Positions 1 to 8,165 of a stretch of 64,000 nt of DNA are shown in pieces. Below the pieces are notes generated by a model. That model did not search any database, had not been told where the DNA came from, and saw only the letters and a program-made list of their open reading frames with translations. The translations under genes were made by a program, and so were the position numbers. Source of the stretch: Ostreococcus lucimarinus CCE9901 (taxonomy: Eukaryota; Chlorophyta; Mamiellophyceae; Mamiellales; Bathycoccaceae). The stretch lies in assembly GCF_000092065.1 (NCBI RefSeq), contig NC_009368.1:310001-374000 (forward strand). The letters are read 5' to 3'. The stretch's first letter is position 1. The number at the start of each line of letters is the position of its first letter.

Positions 1-1
1 C

Positions 2-2035
2 GCGGTGGACTTGGGAGGAGAGGGATCCGATAGCATATTCACCGGTGGGCGCGATGGGACGGTTCGGATGTGGGATCTGTCGGCGGGGATGCCAGCGTGC
101 GCGCGGCGGTTTGAAGGTCACGGCGGGTGGGTGAACGACGTCGCGAGAGTGTCGAGCACACATTTGGCGAGCGCTTCTAGCGATCACACCGTGCGGCTGT
201 GGGATATAAGTGAAGGATCGATGTCGTCGTCTTGCGCGGTGGCTTTGCAGGGACACACAGATTACGTCATGGCGTTGGCGTGCGCGTCGGAACGCTTGGA
301 AGGAAAGTTTGCTTCGGGCGGGCTCAATCGCGAGATTTTCTTGTGGGACATCGAGCGATGTCTCGCGATCAATGCCGCGCCGTCGTATCTAAGCGTGAAG
401 AATGATGGATGCGTCACCGCGCTGGGGGGCTCGAAGGAGTCCATCTACGCTTTGGGTATGGATGGGACTGGAAACTTGCTCGTCTCCGGCGGTACCGAGC
501 TCGCGCTTCGCGTGTGGGACACGCGGAGCGCTCAAAAGGAAGGCAAACTCAAGGGACACACAGACAATGTTCGAGCAATCGTCGTCGACACGGATGGTAA
601 AAAGTGCGTCACAGCGTCGAGCGATAGAACGATTCGTGTTTGGGACATTGGCGAGCAGCGATGCGTGCAGACGTTTGCGGGCATGCACACCGGGTCAATT
701 TGGGCGCTCGCGTGCAACCGCGATTTCACTCGTGTATACTCGGGAGGTATCGATGCCCGGATATGCGTCACGTCGTTGCGTGATAGGAAAAGTAGTTTAG
801 TCGCGAACGAATCGGCGGCTATTTTAAAGCTGCGCCTAGACGAGTCAACGCGCGCGAGCGGTTTCGCCGCGCACTCGTCGGACGGCGACTTGTGGACCGC
901 CACTGCGTCGCGGTCGATCAAGCGCTGGCCGACGATCATCCCGGGCGAAGATGGCTCATCAGCGAACGTAGAAGACTCTCATGGAACGCCGACGAGCACC
1001 TCGTTCTCGCGTCGCGCCGCTGGATCGAGTCTTTTGCGGCAGCCGGGAACGTGGTTCGACGTCGGTTCGCCCGGGGCATTTTCGTTCGGCGGCACGACGC
1101 CGCGAAAGTTCGATAACTGGGGCGATCCGCACGATCGTGAGCCCCAGGACTTAGTGCCGTCGATGGAGATTATCGGTGTGAGCCCGATCGTTCGTCACAG
1201 CGTGCTGAAGAACAAGATGGAGGTGTTGACGCAAGACTCCATGGGTGCCATCGCGCTGTGGGACGTGTCGCGATCGACCCCAATACGCACGTTCGACGGC
1301 GTCACCGATGGATCAGACTTCGAAATTTTACTCGAAAATGAAAGTTTGAATCCAGATGTCGTCGTTCCATCGTGGTTTACCTGCAACACTCGTAGTGGTT
1401 CGCTCGCCATCACGCTCTCGCCAAGTTCGGCGTTCAACGCCGAGGCGTACGCGAGCGATCTGGGTATCGCTGACGCCGCGCCGGACGAGCGAAGAAATTT
1501 AGGTGTCGAAATCATTCGACTATTGATGGATGAGTGGGTAGAAAAATTTACGTCGTCGAAACCTCCGCGATCAACGAAACGGGCGTTCGCCGAGCCGCTC
1601 CCGAGCGAGTGTGCGGTTTCGTTCGCGCACCCCATCGACGACAGCGGTCGCGTGTGCGTCAAGATTCGCGAAGACTTCTCGGGCACACCCACCGAGCGTG
1701 AGTTGCTTCCCAAATGGTTCGCCGATCACGCCCTGAATCAAGCGCCCGAGCCGGAATCTCCAAAGATCAGTTTCCGCCTCGCCCCTCGCGCAGGCTCGGG
1801 TCTCGCTGAAATTTCCCCCGCGAGCGTCTCGGCGCCCAAGATTCTCGGCGCTCAGAAGATTCGCGAATACATCGCACAGAAGTTAGACGAAACAGATGGC
1901 GGAACGAGCACCGATGCCAGCGCGCTCGCGCTCTGGTGCGCCGGCCAACCCGTGCCGTCGTCGGCCACGCTCGCCGCCGCGCTCGCGCGCGTCTGGAAAA
2001 AATCGCCCCCGATCGAGCTCGAGTACTCCAACTAG
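2..2035 (+). CDS. WDR48: WDR48/UAF1-like WD40 protein (5' partial)
   Basis: The reading frame is open from the left edge. Its first possible initiator is only a GTG at 5, so the true start lies outside the window. About 677 codons remain. They carry repeated WD40 units ending in W-D (VRMWD, VRLWD, IFLWD, LRVWD, IRVWD) over roughly residues 10-320, then a long C-terminal region with the KILGAQKIREYI and PIELEYSN elements typical of the DUF3337 (WDR48 C-terminal) domain. In other eukaryotes WDR48/UAF1 is a scaffold that activates the deubiquitinases USP1, USP12 and USP46; that role here is inferred from family. It ends 54 bp before the 3' end of a convergent tRNA gene. Confidence 0.8.
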   Translation, partial: AVDLGGEGSDSIFTGGRDGTVRMWDLSAGMPACARRFEGHGGWVNDVARVSSTHLASASSDHTVRLWDISEGSMSSSCAVALQGHTDYVMALACASERLEGKFASGGLNREIFLWDIERCLAINAAPSYLSVKNDGCVTALGGSKESIYALGMDGTGNLLVSGGTELALRVWDTRSAQKEGKLKGHTDNVRAIVVDTDGKKCVTASSDRTIRVWDIGEQRCVQTFAGMHTGSIWALACNRDFTRVYSGGIDARICVTSLRDRKSSLVANESAAILKLRLDESTRASGFAAHSSDGDLWTATASRSIKRWPTIIPGEDGSSANVEDSHGTPTSTSFSRRAAGSSLLRQPGTWFDVGSPGAFSFGGTTPRKFDNWGDPHDREPQDLVPSMEIIGVSPIVRHSVLKNKMEVLTQDSMGAIALWDVSRSTPIRTFDGVTDGSDFEILLENESLNPDVVVPSWFTCNTRSGSLAITLSPSSAFNAEAYASDLGIADAAPDERRNLGVEIIRLLMDEWVEKFTSSKPPRSTKRAFAEPLPSECAVSFAHPIDDSGRVCVKIREDFSGTPTERELLPKWFADHALNQAPEPESPKISFRLAPRAGSGLAEISPASVSAPKILGAQKIREYIAQKLDETDGGTSTDASALALWCAGQPVPSSATLAAALARVWKKSPPIELEYSN

Positions 2036-2078
2036 CCGCGATCGCAACGTTCATCGTCGCGCCTGTTGTCATCTCCAC

Positions 2079-2087
2079 AAAAAAAAA
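2079..2087 (-). terminator. Pol III T-run terminator of tRNA-Ser
   Basis: A run of nine A on the plus strand reads as nine T just 3' of the discriminator base of the minus-strand tRNA-Ser gene. This is the expected RNA polymerase III termination signal. Confidence 0.85.
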
Positions 2088-2089
2088 TT

Positions 2090-2171
2090 CGCATTCGGCA
2101 GGATTTGAACCTACGCACGGAGACCGTATTCGATTTCTAGTCGAACCCCTTAACCACTCGGGCACGAATGC
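2090..2171 (-). tRNA. tRNA-Ser (anticodon AGA)
   Basis: An 82-nt gene without intron. The 7-bp acceptor stem pairs GCATTCG with CGAATGC, and the discriminator is G, usual for tRNA-Ser. The anticodon stem TTCGA/TCGAA encloses the loop CTAGAAA with anticodon AGA (reads UCU). A variable arm follows, and the T arm GTAGG-TTCAAAT-CCTGC contains the internal Pol III B box GGTTCAAATCC. The terminator T-run follows at once. The length and extra variable arm fit a class II serine tRNA. Confidence 0.95.
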
Positions 2172-2977
2172 TCGTCGCGGACGCCGCGCGCTTCGACACA
2201 TGGTCAAATCACACATTAAATACGTCGCACACACACCTAAAAAAACATAAACTTCAATCTCAGACCCCCGACGCGATCGCGCGACGCGTGTTACAGGTTT
2301 TTCCCGATCCCCCTCGATCGCGCGCCGACGTCACGCGATCGCGTCGCCGCGCGGTCGATCGATCGCCGATCGCCGTCGTCGAACCTCGCCGCGTCGATCG
2401 ATGATCACGCGCGGACGATGCGGTGAGGTTCGACGCCCGCGCGGGCGCGTCGATCGCGAATATTCTCGAGACGTCGGGCCGCCGCGCGCACTTTACTTTA
2501 CGTCGCGTGGTCGAACGACACACAGCAGGTGCGCGAGCGATGCGAGCGCGCGTGACCGAGACGCGCGCGCGCGGGAAATATTCCGCCGCGCGTTCGCGCG
2601 CGCGGAGGCGCGGCGCGGCGCGGGATCGGGGCGAACGGACGCGCGATGGGACGCGCGCGCGATGATGATCCGTCCGCGGCGGCGGGTTATCTTGACGCGT
2701 GGCGTCGCGCGCGACGCGAATATGTCGGGGCTCGCGCGGTAATACCGCGCGGGAAATCGCGTGCGTCGATCCTGCGCGTCCGTGGGGGATGTCGCGGCGC
2801 GATCGCGCGGTGGGATGGGAAGATGTTGAAGATCTTGGATTTTTGGGACGAGGCGCGGGTGACGGCGCGCGGCGGCGCGGACGTCGAGGCGAAACGAACG
2901 AACCGGAAGACTGACGACGGCGAACGCGCTGAAAACGAGCAGTAAACCGCACATCAACACACTCCACAGACATAAAT
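2172..2977. other. Intergenic region and 5' leader of SAMS
   Basis: There is no convincing coding sequence in these 806 bp. The open frames here are Arg-rich products of the GC-rich, CGCG-dense composition. The region should hold the upstream element of the minus-strand tRNA-Ser (left part) and the promoter of the SAM synthetase gene. An ACTGAC hexamer at 2910-2915 followed by CAG at 2940-2942 looks like the 3' end of a 5'-UTR intron. A GTGCGT donor candidate lies at 2761. Confidence 0.55.
2761..2942 (+). other. Putative 5'-UTR intron of SAMS
   Basis: Donor candidate GTGCGT at 2761 is the same hexamer used by the psaH, RPA1 and bL9 introns in this window. Branch-point-like ACTGAC is at 2910-2915 and acceptor CAG ends at 2942. 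The ATG of the SAM synthetase follows 35 bp later. The acceptor end is well supported by analogy with the other introns; the donor is a guess. Confidence 0.45.
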
Positions 2978-4141
2978 ATGGGATTTCTTTTCACTTCCGA
3001 ATCCGTGAACGAGGGTCACCCGGATAAGCTCGCGGATCAAATCTCCGACGGCATCTTGGATGCGTGCCTCGCGCAAGATCCGGATTCCAAGGTTGCGTGC
3101 GAGACCGCGACGAAGACCAACATGGTGATGGTTTTCGGTGAAATCACGACCAAGGCCAAGGTTGACTACGAAGCCGTCGTGCGCCAAGTGTGCCGCGACG
3201 TCGGTTTCATCTCTGATGAAACCGGCTTGGACGGTAACAAGTGCCGCGTGCTCGTCGAGTTGCACGACCAATCCCCGGACATTGGTCAAGGTGTGCACGG
3301 TATGGGCACCAAGTCCGATGAAGACATCGGTGCGGGTGACCAAGGTCACATGTTTGGCTACGCCACGGATGAAACTCCGGAACTCATGCCGTTGACGCAC
3401 GTTTTGGCCACCAAGCTCGGTCACCGCCTCACCGTCGTCCGCAAGGATGGTACGTGCCCGTGGGTGCTCCCGGATGGTAAGACGCAAGTCACCATCGAGT
3501 ACGAAAACGAAGGCGGCGCCATGGTGCCGAAGCGCGTGCACACCATCTTGATCTCCACCCAACACATCGAGGGCGTGACGAACGAGAAGATCGCCGAGGA
3601 TCTCATGAACGAAGTCATCAAGAAGGTTGTCCCGGAAAAGTACTTGGACGCCGACACCATCTTCCACTTGAACCCGTCTGGACGTTTCGTCATCGGTGGC
3701 CCGCACGGTGACGCCGGTTTGACCGGTCGTAAGATTATCATCGACACCTACGGTGGCTGGGGCGCGCACGGCGGTGGCGCCTTCTCCGGTAAGGACCCGA
3801 CCAAGGTCGACCGCTCTGGCGCGTACATCTCCCGCCAAGCGGCCAAGTCCGTCGTCGCCGCGGGTCTCGCGCGCCGATGCTTGTTCCAAATCTCCTACGC
3901 CATCGGCGTCGCCGAGCCGTTGTCCGTGCACGTCGACACCTACGGCACCGGTAAGATTCCGGATTCCGAAATCCTCGCCAAGGTCAAGGCCGCGTTCGAT
4001 TTCCGTCCGGGCATGATGGGCAAGGCGCTCGACCTCAAGCGCGGCGGTAACAAGCGTTACCAAACCACCGCCGCCTACGGTCACTTCGGCCGCGATGAAG
4101 ACCTCGACATCTTCACCTGGGAAAAGGTCGTCCCGCTCTAA
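2978..4141 (+). CDS. SAMS: S-adenosylmethionine synthetase
   Basis: This 387-aa enzyme forms S-adenosylmethionine from methionine and ATP, the methyl donor for most methylations. It has the usual family length. Visible motifs include GHPDK near residue 13, [12 protein letters not shown] near 117 (the methionine adenosyltransferase signature), and a glycine-rich [16 protein letters not shown] loop near 265. The first ATG gives the family N-terminus [17 protein letters not shown], so the start is firm. Codon choice is strongly biased (GGT, CGT, AAG, TTG frequent) compared with neighbours, a sign of high expression. The protein has no targeting extension and is probably cytosolic. Its 5' leader probably contains an intron. 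Confidence 0.97.
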   Translation: MGFLFTSESVNEGHPDKLADQISDGILDACLAQDPDSKVACETATKTNMVMVFGEITTKAKVDYEAVVRQVCRDVGFISDETGLDGNKCRVLVELHDQSPDIGQGVHGMGTKSDEDIGAGDQGHMFGYATDETPELMPLTHVLATKLGHRLTVVRKDGTCPWVLPDGKTQVTIEYENEGGAMVPKRVHTILISTQHIEGVTNEKIAEDLMNEVIKKVVPEKYLDADTIFHLNPSGRFVIGGPHGDAGLTGRKIIIDTYGGWGAHGGGAFSGKDPTKVDRSGAYISRQAAKSVVAAGLARRCLFQISYAIGVAEPLSVHVDTYGTGKIPDSEILAKVKAAFDFRPGMMGKALDLKRGGNKRYQTTAAYGHFGRDEDLDIFTWEKVVPL

Positions 4142-4398
4142 GATAAAGTAACGAAGCCGTCGGCGCGGCGCGTCTCCTCGCGCGCGGCGTCGTCCCGACC
4201 CCGCGCGCGCGTCGTCCCCGCGCCGCACACGTTTGTCAAATTTTTAGACGGCGAGCATTTCGCTGTCCGACGGAACAGTCGGAATCATCACTAGACGAGT
4301 CGTAAGGATATTATTACGTTGTGAGGAGAGCCACCGTATAGAGCACTCGCGCCTTCGCGCATTCATGCATTCGCTCGCGTCACGCCGCGCCTCGGGCG

Positions 4399-5193
4399 AT
4401 GCCCGCGCGCGCGTCCGCGCCGCCTCGTCCCGCCGCGCGCGCGCGTCGCCCTCGCGCGCCGCGCCGCGCGTCGCGCGTCCCGCGCGCGTCCCCCCTCGAC
4501 CGCATCGATCCCGCCGCCGTCGTCGCCCGCCTCGCCGAGGCCGCGCTCGCCTCGCCGCTCGTCCTCAAGCGCTGCGACGACGTCCGCGTCGTCGTCGACG
4601 CCGACCTCGCGCGCGCGCTCGCGCTCGGCGAGCTCGGCGGCGCGCGCGTGCGCGGCCGCGGCTGGTCGAGCCCGCGCGACTTGACCGCGCGCGACGTCGA
4701 GCTCGTCGCGCGCGACGTCCGCGTCGACTGGAGCGCGGCGATGGCGATGCGAGGGGTGGTGCTCACGCGACCGGCGCGCGGCGAGGCGCGCCTGACGCTC
4801 GACGGGAGGGATTTCGAGAATTTCTTGAGGCACCCGCTGGCGAGACGCGCGGCGCGCGACGAAGCGTTCGAGTTCGAGCGAGGCGACGTCGCGAGCGACG
4901 ACGACGACGGGTACCTGGAGTGCGACGTGGTGATGCGAGACGGCGGCGCGCGGCGAACGGTGCGAATGCGACCGGGAGAGGGATCGACGGTTCGCGCGAC
5001 GTCGCGCGGCGACGGGGACGAGACGCTCGAGCGCGCGTTGGAGACGTTTTTCGAGCGACTCGTCCTCGATTTAGACGGCACGGAGCTGCGGTATCGCGAC
5101 ATGACGATCGACGCGCGCGCGACGGCGCCGACGGTGACGTTCGAGCTCGATCTGTGCGTCAAAAGGTTTCCGTCGCCCGGGATACGGTTTTAG
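4399..5193 (+). CDS. LmeA/DUF2993-like lipid-binding domain protein, probably plastid
   Basis: A 264-aa protein with an Arg/Ala/Ser-rich N-terminus of about 45 residues that resembles an algal chloroplast transit peptide. A region then follows similar to the DUF2993 (LmeA) family of cyanobacteria and plants: repeated short beta-like segments such as GRGWSSPRDLTARDVELVARDV, cut short here as GRGWSSPRDLTARD, and ARLTLDGRDFENFLRHPL. LmeA-type proteins bind phospholipid in bacteria; the function in algae is unknown. The start at 4399 is chosen for the transit-like sequence; an Arg-rich frame starting at 4365 is a composition artefact. The 3' end faces the minus-strand IMP2-like gene with a gap of about 56 bp. 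Confidence 0.55.
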   Translation: MPARASAPPRPAARARRPRAPRRASRVPRASPLDRIDPAAVVARLAEAALASPLVLKRCDDVRVVVDADLARALALGELGGARVRGRGWSSPRDLTARDVELVARDVRVDWSAAMAMRGVVLTRPARGEARLTLDGRDFENFLRHPLARRAARDEAFEFERGDVASDDDDGYLECDVVMRDGGARRTVRMRPGEGSTVRATSRGDGDETLERALETFFERLVLDLDGTELRYRDMTIDARATAPTVTFELDLCVKRFPSPGIRF

Positions 5194-5249
5194 CTCGCGT
5201 TCTCTCGCTCGCGCGCGAGACGCGCGCCTCTAATTCTAGCTCTACACAT

Positions 5250-5711
5250 CTAGTTCGCGTTTTCCGGCGCCCGCGTTCGCCTCGACGCCTCCCTCGTCAC
5301 CGCCCGCATCGCGCTCGGCGGCCACAGCACCGCGGCGATCCGTCCTCGAAGCGCCCCCGTCGGCGTCTCGCCCGCGTCGCCGTCGTCTCGCGCGTCGCGT
5401 CCTCGCCATCCCGCGTCCGCTCGCAGCGCGCACGTCCCTCGCGAGGGCCCTCGCACGGCGTCGACGCGCTGAATCACGATGCCGTCGCCGTCGCGCGCGC
5501 GCACGGCGACGACGTCTCCCGCGTCGATCGCGCCGCGCGCGACGCTCGCGCGGTCGCACCACACCACCACCGCCTCGAACGCGTCGCGCGCGTCGCTCGA
5601 CGCGCTCGCGCGCCGCGCGAGCGCGCGCTCGGGCGCGCCGACGCGGTCGCCGACGACGGCGCCGAGCGCGAGCGCGAGCGCGCCGTCGCGCGCGACGCGC
5701 CGAAGCGTCAT
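5250..5711 (-). CDS. IMP2-like S26 peptidase homologue lacking catalytic residues
   Basis: A 153-aa protein of the size of mitochondrial inner-membrane peptidase subunits. The C-terminal GRIAAVLWPPS matches the IMP2 signature, and GDVVAVRARDGDGIVIQRVDAV aligns with the family core (D-V-V ... K-R-V). The expected catalytic serine in G-D-S-M appears as GDRV near residue 21, and the expected catalytic lysine in K-R-V is Gln in IQRV. The D-S-R segment near the end is also eroded. The S26 fold is therefore probably present but inactive, if the alignment holds. An N-terminal hydrophobic stretch (ALALALGAVVG) could be the membrane anchor. The start lies 38 bp from the divergent SIL1-like gene. Confidence 0.55.
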   Translation of the reverse strand: MTLRRVARDGALALALGAVVGDRVGAPERALARRASASSDARDAFEAVVVWCDRASVARGAIDAGDVVAVRARDGDGIVIQRVDAVRGPSRGTCALRADAGWRGRDARDDGDAGETPTGALRGRIAAVLWPPSAMRAVTREASRRTRAPENAN

Positions 5712-5749
5712 GCTCTGCCGCGCCGTCCCGGTCGCACTTCGCGACGCGC

Positions 5750-7018
5750 ATGCGCGACGCGCGGCGCCGCGCGCGCGCGCCGCGCGCGCGAATCGTCGCG
5801 GCGCTCGCGCTCGCGCTCGTCGCGGCGCGCGCGCGCGCGGGACGCGCGCGCGAGGCGACGGGACGCGCGAACGATGGCGACGACGTCGCGGCGCTGCGCG
5901 ACGCGCTGCCGAGCGACGGCGCGACGCTGAGCGAACTGTTCAGGTGGTCGATCGAGGCGGGACACCCGCGCGCGTCGAGCGACGCCGACGATCGGGCGCG
6001 CGGCGACGCGGGTCGGGCGGAGGGTTGGCGCGCGAGGGCGCGCGCGGCGCTCGCGCGAGCGACGGGACGACGCGACGACGGCGCGAGCGCGGTCGACGCG
6101 ATCGACGACGACGAGGGCGCGGAAGCGGAAGCGGGACGGTCGAAGACGGTGGATTCGATCGAGTCGAGGAAGAGGGAGGTGCGGGAGGCGCTGGACGCGA
6201 TGGCGGCGGCGCCGAGTCCGCACGCGCTCGCGCGAGAGTGCGGCGAAGTGGTGAGGGACGCGCGTAAGAATGAAACCAAGGCGCGAAGGGTGCGCGCGCT
6301 GGAGATTTTGTACGATTTGGTGGCGCCGATCGAGTTGGCGAACGATTTGGATAAGCTCGGGGTGGCGGAGGCGCTGATCGGGGCGCTGAGGGACGAGGAC
6401 GAGGACGTGGCGAGCGCGGCGGCGAGCGCGCTCGCGGCGGCGGCGTCGAATAACGTCGTCGTGCAGGGGATCATTCACGAGAGACGAGGGTTCGATGCGC
6501 TTTTAGAGCTCGTGTCGTCGCCCGCGACGCCCGCGGAGGTGCGTCATAAGTCGTTGTGGGTGCTCGGGATGTGCGCGCGGACGCACGAGGCGTCGCGCGC
6601 CGACTTTTTCGCCGCGGGCGGCGCCGGCGTGTTGGCTGATATTTTGTCTCCGAAAACGCCGGTCAAGACGCGCACGCGCGCGATGGTCTTATTCGGCGAC
6701 TTAGTTCTCATCGACGGCGTCGCGGACGCGATGTTTGCCGACGTAAAAGTCGCGAAATCCTTACTCGAGGACGTCGTCGCGAGCGCGCTCGACGCCGACG
6801 CCTCGCTCGACGCGCGCGAGAAAGCGATCGGCGCGCTTCTCGCCGCGCGCGAGCGCGGCCCTGAGATCGTGCGACATACGCTCGACGGATTCAAGCGCGA
6901 TCTCTCGACGCTCGCCGACGCGTTCGACGCCGCGGCAAAGGCGGAGGACGACGACTCCGCCGCCGACATCAGTCGTCTCGCGCGCGCGTTGAGCGTCTCG
7001 CCAAGGGTTGAATTGTAG
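5750..7018 (+). CDS. SIL1/Fes1-like Hsp70 nucleotide exchange factor
   Basis: A 422-aa protein. An N-terminal hydrophobic stretch (IVAALALALVAARARA) following basic residues looks like a signal peptide. The segment LSELFRWSIEAGHP near residue 61 resembles the Fes1 N-terminal motif (L-x-W-S-I). From about residue 165 to 400 there are armadillo-like helical repeats (VAEALIGALRDEDEDVASAA, EVRHKSLWVLGMCA), the Fes1/HspBP1/SIL1 fold. Family members release ADP from Hsp70; the signal peptide suggests the ER-luminal SIL1 type acting on BiP. There is no clear C-terminal ER retention signal (ends RVEL). The central 70-160 region is low complexity. Confidence 0.65.
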   Translation: MRDARRRARAPRARIVAALALALVAARARAGRAREATGRANDGDDVAALRDALPSDGATLSELFRWSIEAGHPRASSDADDRARGDAGRAEGWRARARAALARATGRRDDGASAVDAIDDDEGAEAEAGRSKTVDSIESRKREVREALDAMAAAPSPHALARECGEVVRDARKNETKARRVRALEILYDLVAPIELANDLDKLGVAEALIGALRDEDEDVASAAASALAAAASNNVVVQGIIHERRGFDALLELVSSPATPAEVRHKSLWVLGMCARTHEASRADFFAAGGAGVLADILSPKTPVKTRTRAMVLFGDLVLIDGVADAMFADVKVAKSLLEDVVASALDADASLDAREKAIGALLAARERGPEIVRHTLDGFKRDLSTLADAFDAAAKAEDDDSAADISRLARALSVSPRVEL

Positions 7019-7164
7019 CGCGCGCGCGTTGAAATAGCATCCTCGTTCGTTGGTCATGTGGACTTCTTCATCATCACATTTCTACTAGTGTTAGATGGCG
7101 CCTCGCTCGCGTCGTCGATCTCGAAAGACCGCCTCCGCTCGCGCGCGCTCGCGCCTCGCCCCGC

Positions 7165-7917
7165 TCAGATGCGGTCGCGCGGCCCGACGACGGCCGGTTG
7201 CTGCGGGCCGACCGTGATCGGAAGCTTGGCGTCCTTCGCCCCCTTCACGCCGTACCCGACGGTCAACAAACCCGCGGAAACGGCCAAGAGCGAGTACACG
7301 GCCTCGCGTCGGCCCAAGCCTTGCGCCGCGTATTCGAAAAACGCCGCCTGTTGATCCGGGTATCGGCTCGACGCGTCGACGCCGTAGACGTCCCACGACC
7401 CCGTCGTCGCCTCGACGTCGGACAGATCGAAGTACACCGACTCATCGCCGTACTTCGCGTTCGTCTTCATCGCGCTGCATCGTTCGCAAACCACCGCGCG
7501 CGCCGTCAGTCCCTCGTCCCGCCGTCTCGCCCTCGCGCCCCGCTCGCTATCCGTCCCGATCGCGCCCCTCGCGCGCGTCTCCGCCCCTTTTCCGAACCCT
7601 CGTCGCCGCTCGCGCCGCGTCCCGCTCGCGTCGCGCGCGCGCGTCCTGGAGCGCGTCTCGCGCCCCTCGCACGCCCATCGTTCGCTCGCGTCGCGCGTCG
7701 TCGCGCGTCGCGTCGTCGTCCCGCGTCGCTCGAGATACGATCGCGATTCGCCCCTCGCGCGCCGCGCGTCGTTCGCGCGCGATCGCGCGTCGCGTCGCGT
7801 CACGCGCGGTCGATCGCGACGTCGCGGCACGCACCGTTCGCGTCGCGCGCGCGTCGAGCGCGGCGCGCGCACGGCGACGCCGGTGGCGAACGAGGTGGTC
7901 TTCGCGGTGGCGAACAT
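7165..7917 (-). CDS. PSAH: Photosystem I subunit VI PsaH (two exons)
   Basis: Exons are complement(7835-7917) and complement(7165-7474). Exon 1 codes for a transit peptide (MFATAKTTSFATGVAVRAP). The 360-bp intron has donor GTGCGT, ACTGAC on the minus strand at 7505-7510, and acceptor CAG. Splicing fuses RRER to AMKTNAKYGDESVYFDL, the conserved start of mature PsaH, and the protein ends in the family tail LPITVGPQQPAVVGPRDRI. The product is about 130 aa. PsaH docks state-transition LHCII on PSI. A hydrophobic helix (LLAVSAGLLTVGYGV) is the membrane segment. The intron is a multiple of three and has no in-frame stop, so an unspliced frame also reads through. A longer start at 7983 is possible but less transit-like. 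Confidence 0.93.
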   Translation of the reverse strand: MFATAKTTSFATGVAVRAPRSTRARRERCVPRRRDRPRVTRRDARSRANDARRARGESRSYLERRGTTTRRATTRDASERWACEGRETRSRTRARDASGTRRERRRGFGKGAETRARGAIGTDSERGARARRRDEGLTARAVVCERCSAMKTNAKYGDESVYFDLSDVEATTGSWDVYGVDASSRYPDQQAAFFEYAAQGLGRREAVYSLLAVSAGLLTVGYGVKGAKDAKLPITVGPQQPAVVGPRDRI

Positions 7918-8010
7918 GGCGCGTCGGGGTGTGGCGACCGGGGATTCGTTTCTCCGTATTCGACGTCCATCGAACGCCATCATAGGGACGTCGATCGCGG
8001 TTTATCGCGA

Positions 8011-8020
8011 TCCACGTGGA
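8011..8020. promoter_or_regulatory. Palindromic G-box upstream of psaH
   Basis: A perfect 10-bp palindrome TCCACGTGGA contains the G-box core CACGTG at 8013-8018, about 95 bp upstream of the psaH ATG. G-boxes bind bZIP and bHLH factors and are common in light-regulated plant promoters. AT-rich TATA-like stretches lie further upstream near 8081-8113. Confidence 0.55.
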
Positions 8021-8165
8021 TTCGGCGCGATCGCGTGTGGAATCGGGGGGACGCGCGATGGTATTATACGTCATCGAGGGGTATATAATGCGTCGAAGTT
8101 TTACTATATAGAGGAGCGCGATCGGTCGGACGGTCGGTCGGACGCGGTCGGTCGGACGGCGCGCG

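Noticed and set aside
4365-5930. A long open frame of 521 codons on the plus strand
   Set aside because: It is nearly all Arg/Ala/Pro and overlaps the DUF2993 gene and IMP2-like gene; it is a by-product of CGCG-rich sequence.
7018-7480. Plus-strand small frames opposite psaH
   Set aside because: No conserved pattern; psaH on the minus strand explains the region.
8122-8160. GGTCGGAC-type repeats before the cryptochrome stop
   Set aside because: A short simple repeat in a spacer; no evidence of a regulatory array.
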